From: Aquidulcibacter sp.
GTDB lineage: Bacteria; Pseudomonadota; Alphaproteobacteria; Caulobacterales; Aquidulcibacteraceae
Assembly: GCA_027532555.1 (NCBI GenBank)
Contig: JAPZTJ010000008.1
Coordinates: 62,001 to 126,000, forward strand
Direction of reading: 5' to 3'
Length of the DNA stretch: 64,000 nt
The position numbers and the translations under genes are program-made. How positions within the stretch are numbered: position 1 is the stretch's first letter; every line of letters begins with the position of its first letter. The notes under the pieces were generated by a model that was not told the origin of the DNA, made no database searches, and saw nothing but the letters and a program-made list of their open reading frames with translations. Of the stretch, positions 1 through 9,509 are shown in pieces.

Positions 1-556
1 TGCGGGCACCAACCGAACGAAGGCTCTCAATAATGCTGCTATGACGTGGCCGATCGAGGACACAGACGCCAATCTCTTGTGGCTGAACGCCCTTGGCCTT
101 CGCCAACGCAATGACGTTTTCAGCAGGCGTTCGATCAAGGTCGACAACGCCCGCTGGCAAGCCAGGGCCGACGGCGATTTTGTCCATATAGGTATCTGGG
201 GCATACAAAAGCCCGCCCTTGGGTGCGATGGCCAAAACGGCCAAGGCGTTGGGCATTGCTTTCGCGGTCAGGGTCGTGCCTTCAAGAGGGTCAAGCGCGA
301 TATCAAACTCACCACCTTGTCCCGTTCCTACTTCTTCCCCGATATAGAGCATTGGCGCTTCGTCGCGCTCGCCCTCGCCAATAACCACGCGGCCCTTCAT
401 GGCGATGGCATTCAAACCCGTCCGCATCGCGTCAACGGCCAATTGATCGGCGGCCTTTTCATCACCCCGGCCAATGCCCCGATAAGAGGCGATTGCTGCG
501 GCCTCGGTAGCTGCCAAAGCACCTGCGGCGATATCAGGGGGAAGGTTTAAAGTCAT
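1..556 (-). CDS. glpX: Fructose-1,6-bisphosphatase class II (GlpX), C-terminus outside the window
   Basis: Hydrolyses fructose 1,6-bisphosphate to fructose 6-phosphate in gluconeogenesis, as a cytosolic metal-dependent enzyme. The minus strand is open from an ATG at 556 to the window edge, giving about 185 residues. It shows the GlpX signatures VVIGEGERDEAPMLYIGEEVG and, slightly later, DIALDPLEGTT, which carry the acidic metal-binding residues. About 40% of the usual length of roughly 320 residues is therefore missing. The gene follows hom on the same strand after 48 bp, an arrangement common in alphaproteobacteria, so cotranscription with hom is likely. Family assignment is secure. Nothing can be said about the C-terminal part. 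Confidence 0.93.
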   Translation of the reverse strand, partial: MTLNLPPDIAAGALAATEAAAIASYRGIGRGDEKAADQLAVDAMRTGLNAIAMKGRVVIGEGERDEAPMLYIGEEVGTGQGGEFDIALDPLEGTTLTAKAMPNALAVLAIAPKGGLLYAPDTYMDKIAVGPGLPAGVVDLDRTPAENVIALAKAKGVQPQEIGVCVLDRPRHSSIIESLRSVGAR

Positions 557-604
557 AAAAGGTCCAACTTTATTAGAGATCATGAACAGGCCAACGGCCC
601 GCAA

Positions 605-1876
605 TTAGTCTTCTAGAGGCATCAAGACGGGAGCCTCAACAAGGACTTCCAGTCGAGAAAGCTCACCCAAGGCATCCAACAAATCCTGCTCTGCCAAGGG
701 CTGCGTGGTCAGCACGATCGGTACACGGGATGCATCCTCGGGGGGCTTTTGCAGGAAGCTTTCGATAGAAACAAGGTGCTTTGCCAGCGTATCGGTGATT
801 TTCGCGATGGTTCCAGCCCGATCGGGGACGCGCAAACGAACATAGAATTTCGATGAAACCAAAAGCCCACCGGTAGCTGCAGTCAATTGGTTGGCTTGAC
901 CGGGACCGGAAAACACGGGCCGCGAATCCTCATGCGAAAGATCGATCAAATCGCCAGCAACTGCGGAAGCTGTCGGCCCTGCCCCTGCCCCGGCACCAAC
1001 CAGCGACAAGCGACCAACCGGATCTGCATCGATCACAACCGCATTGAGGGGACCATTGACCCGCGCAATTGGGTGATCCTGTGCCAAAAGAGTTGGGCGT
1101 ACCGATTGAAAGACGCTGTCGCCAACACGGGCGGCTTTGGCCAATAACTTTACGCGGCGACCAAGAAATTTGGCGCTTTCCAAATCAATTGGTTCAATGG
1201 CTTGGATACCCTCAAGGCGCAAAGCCTGAAAATTAGGTGCACCACCAAAGGCAATCGCCGACAAAATAGCCAGCTTATGCCCAGCATCAGCGCCAGAGAC
1301 ATCGAGTGTCGGATCAGCTTCAGCGTAGCCTAGGCGCTGCGCATCGGCCAAGACTTCACCAAAGCTGCGCCCAGTCAAATCCATCTCGGTCAGAATGTAA
1401 TTGCACGTGCCGTTCAACACACCACTGACCGCTGTGATATGATTGGCGGCCAAGCCTTCACGCAGGGCTTTGATCACAGGAATGCCGCCAGCTACGGCAG
1501 CCTCATAGCGAATCTCAGCACCATGCTTTGCGGCAAGTGCGGCAAGTGCCGCGCCATGTTCCGCCAACAGAGCCTTATTGGCCGTCACCACGTGCTTGCC
1601 AGCGGTTAGAGCAGCCTCGACCGCAGCCTTCGCACTACCTTCAGAACCGCCCATCAGTTCGACAAACACGTCAATGTCAGGACTGGAAGCGAGTGCGACC
1701 GGATCATCGAACCAAGCAATGCCAGAAATGTCGACCTCGCGCGTGCGCCCTTTGGTGCGCGCAGATACGCCAGTCACTTTCACGGTCGACGCCAGGGGCC
1801 CCTGCCCGTATGCCAGCTTTAGAAGCCCGCCACCGACTGTACCGAGGCCGGCAATCCCAATTCTCAAGACACCCAT
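605..1876 (-). CDS. hom: Homoserine dehydrogenase
   Basis: Reduces aspartate semialdehyde to homoserine with NAD(P)H, the branch step towards threonine and methionine. The N-terminus has the Rossmann motif GIAGLGTVGGG. The middle carries the family signature around SGVLNGTCNYILTEM, followed by AEADPTLDVSGADAGHK with the substrate-binding acidic residues. The last 80 or so residues form an ACT domain (YVRLRVPDRAGTIAKIT), the usual site of feedback control by threonine. The chosen ATG at 1876 gives 423 residues and is preceded by GAGAGA at good spacing; a longer in-frame extension to 1897 lacks support. The gene lies 58 bp downstream of the aminotransferase gene and upstream of glpX on the same strand. 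Confidence 0.95.
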   Translation of the reverse strand: MGVLRIGIAGLGTVGGGLLKLAYGQGPLASTVKVTGVSARTKGRTREVDISGIAWFDDPVALASSPDIDVFVELMGGSEGSAKAAVEAALTAGKHVVTANKALLAEHGAALAALAAKHGAEIRYEAAVAGGIPVIKALREGLAANHITAVSGVLNGTCNYILTEMDLTGRSFGEVLADAQRLGYAEADPTLDVSGADAGHKLAILSAIAFGGAPNFQALRLEGIQAIEPIDLESAKFLGRRVKLLAKAARVGDSVFQSVRPTLLAQDHPIARVNGPLNAVVIDADPVGRLSLVGAGAGAGPTASAVAGDLIDLSHEDSRPVFSGPGQANQLTAATGGLLVSSKFYVRLRVPDRAGTIAKITDTLAKHLVSIESFLQKPPEDASRVPIVLTTQPLAEQDLLDALGELSRLEVLVEAPVLMPLED

Positions 1877-1934
1877 GTAAATCTCTCTATCAGGCACAAA
1901 GGCCCGTTGATTGCGACTAGATCAGAGAACAGGT

Positions 1935-3128
1935 CTATAAAGACCCACTCTCCTCGGTCAAAAACTTCCGCACGGCACGCGCGGCTTGGCGAATTCTTTG
2001 CTCGTTCTCAACCAGAGCAATGCGCACATATTCATCGCCATACTCGCCAAAGCCTGCCCCGGGGGCGACAGCGACGCCAGCCTTTTCCACCAATCGCTTG
2101 GAGAATTCAACTGAACCCAGTCCTCTAAACTTCTCCGGGATCAAGGACCAAGCAAACATCGAGGCTTGGGGCTCTGGAACATCCCAGCCAGCCCGCGAGA
2201 AGGAGTCAATCAGCGCGTCACGACGTGCCTTGTAAATAGCCCGCATCTCGGCCACGCACTCCTGCGGCCCATTTAAGGCTTCAACCGCCGCCACCTGCAC
2301 AGGCGTATAGGCCCCGTAGTCCAAATAGGATTTCACCCGAGCAAGAGCAGCAATTACGCGTTCATTGCCCAATGCGAAGCCTACGCGAAAGCCTGCCATG
2401 GAATAGGTTTTCGACAAGGTGTTGACCTCAACCACCACGTCCTTGGCACCCTCGACTTGCAAAATGCTTGGCGGCGGCTTGGATTCATCGAAATAGATTT
2501 CCGAATAGGCCATGTCAGAGATCACCAGCATATTGTGCTTTTTGGCGAGCGCCACGACCTCTTTATAATAGTCTAGTTCCACCACTTGAGCGGTTGGATT
2601 GGCGGGATAGCAGACGATCATTGCAATCGGCGGTGGCACCGAGTGGCGCACGGCCCGGCTGATGCCTGCCAAATATTGCTCTGGACTGTGGGCCTCGATC
2701 GAGCGAATGACGCCGCCCGCCATGATGAAGCCAAACGCATGAATGGGGTAAGAAGGATTTGGGGCAATCACCACATCGCCGGGCGCACAAATGGCTTGTG
2801 CTAGGTTTGCAAAGCCTTCTTTTGAACCCAAAGTCGCGACAATCTCGGTGTCTGGATTGAGCTTGACGCCAAAACGGCGGTCATAATAGCCGGCCATAGC
2901 GCGACGTAGGCCCGGAATACCTCGAGAAGCAGAATAGCGATTGCTGCGCGGCTTTCGCGCTGTTTCAACCAGCTTTTCCACAATATGTTCCGGCACCGGT
3001 AAATCAGGATTGCCCATGCCGAAGTCAATGATGTCAGTCCCGTTTGCTCGCAAACGGGCCTTGAGTTTGTTAACTTCCTCAAACACATAGGGAGGCAGGC
3101 GCTTAATTTTATAAAAATCGCCGATCAT
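1935..3128 (-). CDS. alaC: Class I/II aminotransferase, AlaC / LL-diaminopimelate aminotransferase-like
   Basis: A PLP-dependent aminotransferase of 397 residues with the fold-type I layout. An N-terminal IIDFGMGNPDLPVP segment is followed by NPSYPIHAFGF and the Schiff-base lysine in NTLSKTYSMAGFR (Lys240 by codon count). This subfamily includes E. coli AlaC, which makes alanine from pyruvate and glutamate, and proteins often annotated as LL-diaminopimelate aminotransferase. Sequence alone does not separate the two. Its place directly upstream of hom suggests amino-acid biosynthesis. The ATG at 3128 has no strong Shine-Dalgarno, but the N-terminal sequence is typical of the family. Confidence 0.82.
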   Translation of the reverse strand: MIGDFYKIKRLPPYVFEEVNKLKARLRANGTDIIDFGMGNPDLPVPEHIVEKLVETARKPRSNRYSASRGIPGLRRAMAGYYDRRFGVKLNPDTEIVATLGSKEGFANLAQAICAPGDVVIAPNPSYPIHAFGFIMAGGVIRSIEAHSPEQYLAGISRAVRHSVPPPIAMIVCYPANPTAQVVELDYYKEVVALAKKHNMLVISDMAYSEIYFDESKPPPSILQVEGAKDVVVEVNTLSKTYSMAGFRVGFALGNERVIAALARVKSYLDYGAYTPVQVAAVEALNGPQECVAEMRAIYKARRDALIDSFSRAGWDVPEPQASMFAWSLIPEKFRGLGSVEFSKRLVEKAGVAVAPGAGFGEYGDEYVRIALVENEQRIRQAARAVRKFLTEESGSL

Positions 3129-3200
3129 GGCGGAAAACCTTTATTTCATGTGGGGACTATTTGCCCCCTTTTTGTCAGGGGTATGCTCTAATGCGCGAGA

Positions 3201-3674
3201 CTACGTTGGAGGCAGACGCGCAATATCCGCCTCCATCTTAGCTCGTGCGGCCGCTGCCCACGCGTCAGACTCCGCATCCGTTTGTGCGGTTTGTGCCGAG
3301 GCAGAGTTAGAATCAATGGCTTGCCTCGCAGCCTTTGCCCAAGTTTGGTCAATCTCTTCGGCCGGCATTGGCTTGGAATTTGGGTTGGCTTCGAGACGCT
3401 TGGCATCTGCCTGTAAACCAGCCTGCAAATTTGCCCATGACTTTTGGTTAGGCAAATCTTTAGGAGTATCGGGGATTTTCGTTAGATCGGGATAATCCCC
3501 CGGCTTCAGCACGGCACCGGCGGAGCGGATTGTGTCTGGCAAGAAGCCTTCTTCTTGGTCGAGCGACTGACACGCGCAGAGCGGCATAAAAAGGAACCCA
3601 AGCGCAATCACCTTCGGCATGCGCCAAAATGGGCGCTTACATTGGACGTAGGCTGATTTCGCTTTAATCCGCAT
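3201..3674 (-). CDS. Small predicted lipoprotein of unknown function
   Basis: A charged N-terminus and hydrophobic stretch (VIALGFLFMPLCACQS) end in a lipobox-like LCAC, so the product is probably lipidated on cysteine and membrane anchored. The rest is polar and alanine-rich, with DYPDLTKIPDTPKDLPNQKSW in the middle and a helical, acidic C-terminal half. I do not recognise the family. The ATG at 3674 is preceded by AGGAAAG at rather long spacing. An ATG at 3620 gives a tighter signal peptide and is an alternative; a TTG at 3752 is unlikely. The gene lies 72 bp upstream of the aminotransferase gene on the same strand. Confidence 0.6.
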   Translation of the reverse strand: MRIKAKSAYVQCKRPFWRMPKVIALGFLFMPLCACQSLDQEEGFLPDTIRSAGAVLKPGDYPDLTKIPDTPKDLPNQKSWANLQAGLQADAKRLEANPNSKPMPAEEIDQTWAKAARQAIDSNSASAQTAQTDAESDAWAAAARAKMEADIARLPPT

Positions 3675-3824
3675 CGCCGGAGCACTTTCCTGTGTCACAT
3701 CTGGGCCAACGGCAGGGACATCACGATCTAAACGAGTGATGTTGCCGCTCAAGGTTTAGAGCCATAAGCAGTGGAAGTTCAAACCGCAAATCGCTACAGT
3801 GTTTTATTGCGCCGCTGCGGTGTT

Positions 3825-3839
3825 TGCTGCAAGGCAAAT
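3825..3839 (+). promoter_or_regulatory. TGC-rich box upstream of phaC, candidate PhaR site
   Basis: TGCTGCAAGGCAAAT lies about 57 bp before the phaC start and contains the inverted pair TTTGC/GCAAA (3823-3838). Two related sequences occur upstream of the phasin gene at 49773-49808. PhaR repressors of PHA genes are known to bind TGC-rich DNA. No phaR gene is in the window, so the assignment is inference. Confidence 0.35.
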
Positions 3840-3895
3840 AGTGCACAAATTCATGATAATCGCGGCGAATTGGCAGAAATGACGGGGCAAAGATA

Positions 3896-5806
3896 ATGGC
3901 TAAACAAAAATCGGATGGCCAGGATGCTAACAAGGCCCCTCCTAAGCCTGAAACAGAACGCCCCACCTCAAAGGCTCCTGAAGCTGAGAGTCTGATGGAT
4001 GTGCTGCAAGCACAAAATCTCGATACCCTCGAAACTCTGACGCGGAACTTGGGCGATGCGGTTACTCGGATGGGTGCGCTGGGCGCATCGGCCGTTGATG
4101 GGGTTATGGCCGAAGATGCGCGGCCTCTGCGCGCCGACCCCTATGGTCTTGCACCCTATGCTGCCGATGTGGCGACGCGCCTCGCGGGCAATCCCGAAAA
4201 GCTCATGGCTGCCCAGCAAGAGCTTTGGCAAGGCTTTGCAGAGATTTGGGCGGATGCGATCAAGTCCAGTTTGAATGATGGCACAGCAGAGACCAAGCCA
4301 GACCCCAAATATGCCGATAAGCGCTTTGTGGATCCCGATTGGCAAAAGCTACCCATGTTCAATCTTTTGCAGAAAACCTATTTGCACACAGCAAACTGGT
4401 TCACGGGCTTGATTGATCATGTCGATGGCATCGACGATATGACACGCCGCAAGGCGACCTTTTTTAACAAGCAATTTGCCGACGCCTTTGCCCCTTCTAA
4501 CTTCTTGATGACCAATCCTGTCGCGCTGCGCGAGGCATTGCGCACAGGTGGGCAAAGCGTATTGCGCGGCCTTGCTAATCTAGAACAAGACCTCAAACGC
4601 GGGCACGGTCGCCTCACCCCGGCCCAAGTCGATGAGCGACCGTTCAAGATCGGCGAGAATATCGCTATCACGCCGGGCAAAGTTATCCATCGAGGTGAAA
4701 TTCTAGAGATCATCCAATATGATCCAGTAACGCCTACGGTCTTTGCCACCCCAATCCTATTCCTCCCACCTTGGATCAATAAATTTTATATCCTGGACAT
4801 GCGCCAAGACAATTCCATGGTGAAGTGGCTGACTGAGCAGGGTCACAGCGTATTTGTCGTCTCCTGGCTCAATCCCGGCGTTGAACATGCCGAGAAGACG
4901 TTTGAAGACTATTCCCGCCTGGGCATTTACGAAGCGCTAGACGTGGTCACGCGTGCGACAGGTCACGATAAAGTCAATACGGTCGGATATTGTATTGGCG
5001 GCACGCTTTTAGCCTCAACGATGGCGGTGATGGCGCAAACAGGTGACAAGCGCATCAACTCGGCAACTTTCTTTGCCTCCCAATCCGACTTTGAAGAGGC
5101 GGGTGACCTTAAAGTCTTCACCGATGATGCGGCCATCCAATATATCAAGGATGAGATTGAGCATGCTGGTGGCGTGCTTGATGCAACCGTCATGGGCGAG
5201 ACCTTTAATTTCTTGCGTGCCAATGACCTTGTGTGGTCATTTGTCGTCAATAATTATCTGTTGGGCAAAGACCCAAAGCCTTTTGACCTTTTGTTCTGGA
5301 ACGCTGACCAGACGCGGATGCCAAAGGCGCTGCATCTTTATTATCTGGATAATTTCTACCGCCAGAACCGTTTGAGCCGAGGTGAGATGACCTTGTCTGG
5401 TTATCGATTGAACCTCAAGGACGTAGATACCCCCATCTATATGCAGTCCTCGAAAGAGGACCACATCGCGCCGTGGCGGTCGATCTATCGTGGAGCCAAG
5501 CTATTTGGTGGGCCTGTTCGTATGATCCTTGCGGGGTCTGGACATATTGCAGGTGTGATCAATCATCCAGAAGCAAAAAAGTATCAGCACTGGCTGCCGC
5601 CTGAAACCATGAAAGAGCTGCCAGACACGGCCGACCAATGGCAGGCCGAACTGGTTGAATATAAGGGCTCGTGGTGGCCAGATTGGGCGAAATGGCTGGG
5701 CGAACTATCTGGGCCGCAGGTACCAGCGCGCGTGCCAGGAGATCATGAAGTTGCCGTTATTGGTGATGCGCCTGGAACCTATGTGTTGGTGAAATCGTCC
5801 GACTGA
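3896..5806 (+). CDS. phaC: Poly(3-hydroxyalkanoate) synthase, class I
   Basis: Polymerises (R)-3-hydroxyacyl-CoA into PHA on the granule surface. At 636 residues it has the usual class I length. An N-terminal disordered, proline- and lysine-rich region of about 30 residues is followed by the PhaC N-domain and an alpha/beta hydrolase core. The lipase-like box GYCIGG places the catalytic cysteine at residue 366. Asp522 (SKEDHIAPW) and His550 (GSGHIAG) complete the triad, and all three are intact. The gene is monocistronic-looking, with its own 150-bp upstream region holding a TGC-rich box. The phasin gene, the other granule gene here, is 45 kb away, and phaA/phaB are not in the window. Confidence 0.95.
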   Translation: MAKQKSDGQDANKAPPKPETERPTSKAPEAESLMDVLQAQNLDTLETLTRNLGDAVTRMGALGASAVDGVMAEDARPLRADPYGLAPYAADVATRLAGNPEKLMAAQQELWQGFAEIWADAIKSSLNDGTAETKPDPKYADKRFVDPDWQKLPMFNLLQKTYLHTANWFTGLIDHVDGIDDMTRRKATFFNKQFADAFAPSNFLMTNPVALREALRTGGQSVLRGLANLEQDLKRGHGRLTPAQVDERPFKIGENIAITPGKVIHRGEILEIIQYDPVTPTVFATPILFLPPWINKFYILDMRQDNSMVKWLTEQGHSVFVVSWLNPGVEHAEKTFEDYSRLGIYEALDVVTRATGHDKVNTVGYCIGGTLLASTMAVMAQTGDKRINSATFFASQSDFEEAGDLKVFTDDAAIQYIKDEIEHAGGVLDATVMGETFNFLRANDLVWSFVVNNYLLGKDPKPFDLLFWNADQTRMPKALHLYYLDNFYRQNRLSRGEMTLSGYRLNLKDVDTPIYMQSSKEDHIAPWRSIYRGAKLFGGPVRMILAGSGHIAGVINHPEAKKYQHWLPPETMKELPDTADQWQAELVEYKGSWWPDWAKWLGELSGPQVPARVPGDHEVAVIGDAPGTYVLVKSSD

Positions 5807-5881
5807 CACAAGGCCTTGGCCTGATTTGATCATAAACAGCCCCCAGCAATCCGGCCCCACGCTTCACACGTAGATAGACAT

Positions 5882-7375
5882 ATGCAACCTGCCTCATCCG
5901 GCCATTCCCCCGCTGCGCGCCCGTCTCTTGTCTGGTTTCGCGAAGACTTACGGATTGATGATCATCCAGCTTTGGCTGCCGCTGCCCAAGCTGGCCCAGT
6001 CTGTGCGGTCTATATTCTCGAAAGCGGCGAAGACTTGGGCAGGCCGCTTGGCGGGGCCTTAAAGTGGTGGCTGCATCACAGCCTCATGCGTCTAAAAGCT
6101 GACCTTGCCGACCACGGGATTAGCCTGATCTTGCAACAGGGCGATCCGCGTAAGCTCATCCCCGCCCTAGCTAAGGAGCTCGGCGCTAACTCTGTCCATT
6201 GGAACCGCCGCTATTATTCTTGGTCGCGCCCCGTTGATGTAGCCATCAAAGCAGAGCTGACGAATTCAGGCCTAGAAGTTGGTAGCCACAAAGCACAGGT
6301 TCTGACCGAGCCTTGGGAAGTGAAAACCGGAGCTGGCGGAGCCTTCAAAGTCTTCACGCCATTTTTCAGAGCAGCCCAGCCAATGTGTGACGCTTGGGCA
6401 GAGCATGCAGCCCCTGCCCCACCCTTAAAAGGCCATAACACGTTTAATGTCCATTCAGACACATTGGAAGACTGGGCCTTGCTCCCCCAAGCGCCTGATT
6501 GGTCCGGCGGCTTGAGCGAGACTTGGGAGCCAGGCGAAGCCGGTGCCCAAAAGCGGCTAGCGCATTTTATCGACAAGGCACTCTTGGGCTATGGCGAAGG
6601 ACGAAACATTCCGAGCAAACCTGCGACCTCCTTGCTATCGCCCCACCTGCACTTTGGCGAAATCTCGATCCGCCGGGTGTGGAATGCCGCGCGCGAAGCC
6701 ATGCGGGCCAATCCTATCCTACAACATGACGGCCAAGTCTTTCTGTCTGAGCTAGGCTGGCGCGAGTTTTCGACCCAGTTGATCTATCACTACGAGGATT
6801 TTCCACAGGAAAGTTGGAAGGAAGCGTTTCGCAGCTTTCCTTGGAAAAACGATCCATCCGCACAGCGGGCTTGGCAACGCGGACAAACAGGCTACCCCAT
6901 TGTGGACGCAGGCATGCGTCAATTATGGAAAACAGGGTGGATGCATAATCGTGTGCGCATGATTGTTGCTTCCTTCTTAGTCAAACACTTGTTGGAAGAT
7001 TGGCGCGTGGGCGAAGCTTGGTTCTGGGATACATTGGTGGATGCAGACGTTGCCAATAATGCGGCTGGTTGGCAGTGGGTTGCAGGCTGTGGTGCCGATG
7101 CTGCCCCTTACTTCCGTATCTTTAACCCCATGTCGCAAGGCGAAAAATTCGACCCAGATGGGCATTTTGTGCGCGCTTGGGTGCCAGAGTTGGCGAAACT
7201 TCCCAACAAATTCCTTCACCGCCCGTTCGAATGCCCAACCGAAACCCTTCGCATGGCAGGGGTACATCTCGGGCGGACTTATCCTCTGCCCATCGTCAAT
7301 CATGAAAAAGGCCGCAAGCGCGCATTAGATGCCCTCGCCAGCCTTAAGCAGAGCACCACTGGAGACCTAGTATGA
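5882..7375 (+). CDS. phrB: Deoxyribodipyrimidine photolyase
   Basis: A flavoprotein that repairs UV-induced cyclobutane pyrimidine dimers using blue light. The N-terminal antenna domain begins SLVWFREDLRIDDHPAL, typical of class I photolyases. The C-terminal FAD domain has GYPIVDAGMRQLW, WMHNRVRMIVASFL and the tryptophan-rich WFWDTLVDADVANN and WQWVAGCGADAAPYFRIFNP. Length (497 residues) is normal. It is the first gene of four translationally coupled genes, since its TGA overlaps the next ATG as ATGA at 7372-7375. Cryptochromes share the fold, but the intact DNA-lesion-side motifs and operon context favour a photolyase. Confidence 0.94.
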   Translation: MQPASSGHSPAARPSLVWFREDLRIDDHPALAAAAQAGPVCAVYILESGEDLGRPLGGALKWWLHHSLMRLKADLADHGISLILQQGDPRKLIPALAKELGANSVHWNRRYYSWSRPVDVAIKAELTNSGLEVGSHKAQVLTEPWEVKTGAGGAFKVFTPFFRAAQPMCDAWAEHAAPAPPLKGHNTFNVHSDTLEDWALLPQAPDWSGGLSETWEPGEAGAQKRLAHFIDKALLGYGEGRNIPSKPATSLLSPHLHFGEISIRRVWNAAREAMRANPILQHDGQVFLSELGWREFSTQLIYHYEDFPQESWKEAFRSFPWKNDPSAQRAWQRGQTGYPIVDAGMRQLWKTGWMHNRVRMIVASFLVKHLLEDWRVGEAWFWDTLVDADVANNAAGWQWVAGCGADAAPYFRIFNPMSQGEKFDPDGHFVRAWVPELAKLPNKFLHRPFECPTETLRMAGVHLGRTYPLPIVNHEKGRKRALDALASLKQSTTGDLV

Positions 7376-8718
7376 AAATCGCGATCATTGGCACAGGGAT
7401 TACGGGCCTCTCAGCCGCTTGGGCCTTGAAGGATCAGCATGAGGTGACTGTATTTGAAAAGGAGGCACGCTTAGGCGGGCATTCCAACACCGTGACTGTA
7501 GACTATGATGGCAAGACCTTGGACGTTGATACAGGCTTCATCGTCTATAATGCCTTGAACTACCCCAATCTGATCGCGCTATTTGAGGCTCTGAACGTAC
7601 CAACCCAACAGTCGGATATGAGCTTTTCGGTGCGCGATGGCCGCCCAGGAAGTGAATGGGGTTCAGATGGCGCACCAGGCTATTTCGCTTGGAAGCGCAA
7701 TGCCTTTGATCTCAGTCACTGGGCATTGTTGGCAGATATGCTGCGCTTTAACTCTCAAGCCCAAAAAGACGTTCAAGATCAAGCCCTTCAGACGATGAGT
7801 TTAGGCCAATATAGCGCCAAGCTGGGGCTGTCGCAGCGCTTTTTGGAACGCTACCTCGTGCCAATGGGCGCGGCCATTTGGTCAACGCCTGAGACGGGTA
7901 TGCTGGACTATCCCGCCGCAAGCTTTGTTCGTTTCTTCAATAATCACCGCCTCGTCCATTTTGAACGGCCCAATTGGCGCACTGTGACCGGTGGTTCGCG
8001 CCGCTATGTCGAAAAGTTTGCTGAGGCCTTGGGCGACCGCGTCCACTTGAGCTCTGCAGTGACCCAAATTCGCCGCGACGCAAAGGGCGTGGATGTGATT
8101 GTAGGGGGGACCACCCATCGGTTCGATGAAGTTATCCTCGCCTGCCACTCTGATGAGGCTCTTGCTCTTTTGGCAGACGCCACGGAACAAGAAACCGCCA
8201 TTCTCGGTGCCGTCCGCTATGCGCCAAATGAAGCAATCTTGCACCGGGACGCCAGCTATATGCCAACCCGAAAAGCGGCTTGGGCGAGTTGGAATGTATC
8301 GAGAGGTGACCCGGCTGCGCCCATAGAGCTCACCTATTGGATGAACCGTCTGCAAGGCCAAGACAGCAATTGTCCGCTATTTGTAACCTTGAACCCGGCA
8401 AAGCCCGTGGATGAGACCAAAGTGTTTGCCCGCTTCAATTATGCCCACCCTCAATTTGATGCCCCAGCGGCACAAGCGCAACGCCAAATCCTGTCGATCC
8501 AAGGCGTTAAGAAGACTTGGTTTGCCGGGGCTTGGCAGGGATATGGCTTCCATGAAGACGGCTTGCGGGCAGGCCTGCGGGTCGCCCTAAAATTGGGCGG
8601 CCAAATCCCTTGGACTTTCGTTGATGACGATATTGTGCGCGAGCTACCATCGAGATCGCATTCGGCTATGGCTATGAGACAAGATGAACCCGCACATGAG
8701 GTTGAAGCAGCATTGTGA
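7372..8718 (+). CDS. FAD-dependent oxidoreductase, amine-oxidase-like fold
   Basis: The 448-residue protein opens with a dinucleotide-binding motif (IAIIGTGITGLSAAWAL) and the second FAD contact VFEKEARLGGHSNTV. The C-terminus closes with a flavin-contacting segment around WFAGAWQGYGFHEDGLRAG. This family of NAD/FAD-binding proteins is repeatedly found beside DUF1365 proteins and cyclopropane-fatty-acid-synthase-type methyltransferases, as here. The likely role is oxidation or desaturation of a membrane lipid or fatty acyl chain; the substrate is not visible from sequence. It overlaps phrB upstream and the DUF1365 gene downstream by 4 bp each, so all are expressed as one unit. Confidence 0.85.
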   Translation: MKIAIIGTGITGLSAAWALKDQHEVTVFEKEARLGGHSNTVTVDYDGKTLDVDTGFIVYNALNYPNLIALFEALNVPTQQSDMSFSVRDGRPGSEWGSDGAPGYFAWKRNAFDLSHWALLADMLRFNSQAQKDVQDQALQTMSLGQYSAKLGLSQRFLERYLVPMGAAIWSTPETGMLDYPAASFVRFFNNHRLVHFERPNWRTVTGGSRRYVEKFAEALGDRVHLSSAVTQIRRDAKGVDVIVGGTTHRFDEVILACHSDEALALLADATEQETAILGAVRYAPNEAILHRDASYMPTRKAAWASWNVSRGDPAAPIELTYWMNRLQGQDSNCPLFVTLNPAKPVDETKVFARFNYAHPQFDAPAAQAQRQILSIQGVKKTWFAGAWQGYGFHEDGLRAGLRVALKLGGQIPWTFVDDDIVRELPSRSHSAMAMRQDEPAHEVEAAL

Positions 8719-9509
8719 CCGAGATGACCAACCTTGGACTGATGCGAGGCCGGACCACACATGTCCGCTTCCAGCCGTTTGAGCATCGCTTGGCTTATGA
8801 CCTCTATCAGGTCTTGATTGACGTAGACGACCCAGGTGCGCAATTTCGAGGTTTAAAATGGATGGCGCACAATCGGTTTGCGCCACTGGCCTTTTATGAC
8901 AAAGACCACGGCGACCGTACCGGTGGGTCCTTACGGACTTGGGTTGAGGCCCAAGTGTCTGCAGCCAAAATTGCTTATGATGGCGGGCCAATCCATCTAT
9001 TGACCTTCCCGCGTGTCCTTGGATTTGTGTTTAATCCGATTTCGGTCTTCCTCGTTTATCATCACGATCTAAACTTGGCTGCCGTTATCTATGAGGTGAA
9101 CAACACCTTTGGCGAAACGCACAGCTATGTCGCCCCCGCAAGCGGACATGGGGTAGAACACCAAGAAGCCGATAAAATCTTTCACGTCTCACCTTTCTTC
9201 GATGTGTCGGGCCGTTATGCGTTTACCCTGCGGACCAGTGGCGAAGCTATGTCTCTTACAATCGATAAATACTCAGAAGCAGTGCGAGATCATCTGGCCA
9301 CGCTCAAATTGCGTAGAGAAGCGTTGAATGACAAAAATTTGGCGCGCGCTTTTTTTTCGATTCCGTTCTTGACGTTCAAAGTTGTCTTAGGCATTCACTG
9401 GGAAGCCTTGAAATTATTGGTAAAAGGTGCACGCTATTACCACAAACCGAAACCGCCCATTTCCGCCAGTGTTGCCAGATTAAGCAGGATTCCATCTCCC
9501 CATGAGTGA
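8715..9509 (+). CDS. DUF1365 family protein
   Basis: A 264-residue protein with the DUF1365 hallmarks: an N-terminal TTHVRFQPFEHRLAYDLY segment, then LTFPRVLGFVFNPISVF and YEVNNTFGETHSY. The C-terminus has a hydrophobic segment near FFSIPFLTFKVVLGIHWEAL. The biochemical function is unknown; the family travels with FAD oxidoreductases and Cfa-type methyltransferases, pointing to lipid modification. The start is the GTG at 8715, which overlaps the preceding stop as GTGA. An ATG nine bases later is possible. It overlaps the cfa-like gene by 8 bp. Confidence 0.88.
   Translation: MTEMTNLGLMRGRTTHVRFQPFEHRLAYDLYQVLIDVDDPGAQFRGLKWMAHNRFAPLAFYDKDHGDRTGGSLRTWVEAQVSAAKIAYDGGPIHLLTFPRVLGFVFNPISVFLVYHHDLNLAAVIYEVNNTFGETHSYVAPASGHGVEHQEADKIFHVSPFFDVSGRYAFTLRTSGEAMSLTIDKYSEAVRDHLATLKLRREALNDKNLARAFFSIPFLTFKVVLGIHWEALKLLVKGARYYHKPKPPISASVARLSRIPSPHE

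Noticed and set aside
3129-3200. SAM-responsive riboswitch before the aminotransferase-hom genes
   Set aside because: The 72-bp gap is short and shows only a weak CCCC/GGGG hairpin, without the conserved features of SAM-II.
5807-5881. Singlet-oxygen (ECF sigma) promoter upstream of phrB
   Set aside because: TGATCA occurs, but no matching -10 element lies at the proper distance, so I do not claim it.
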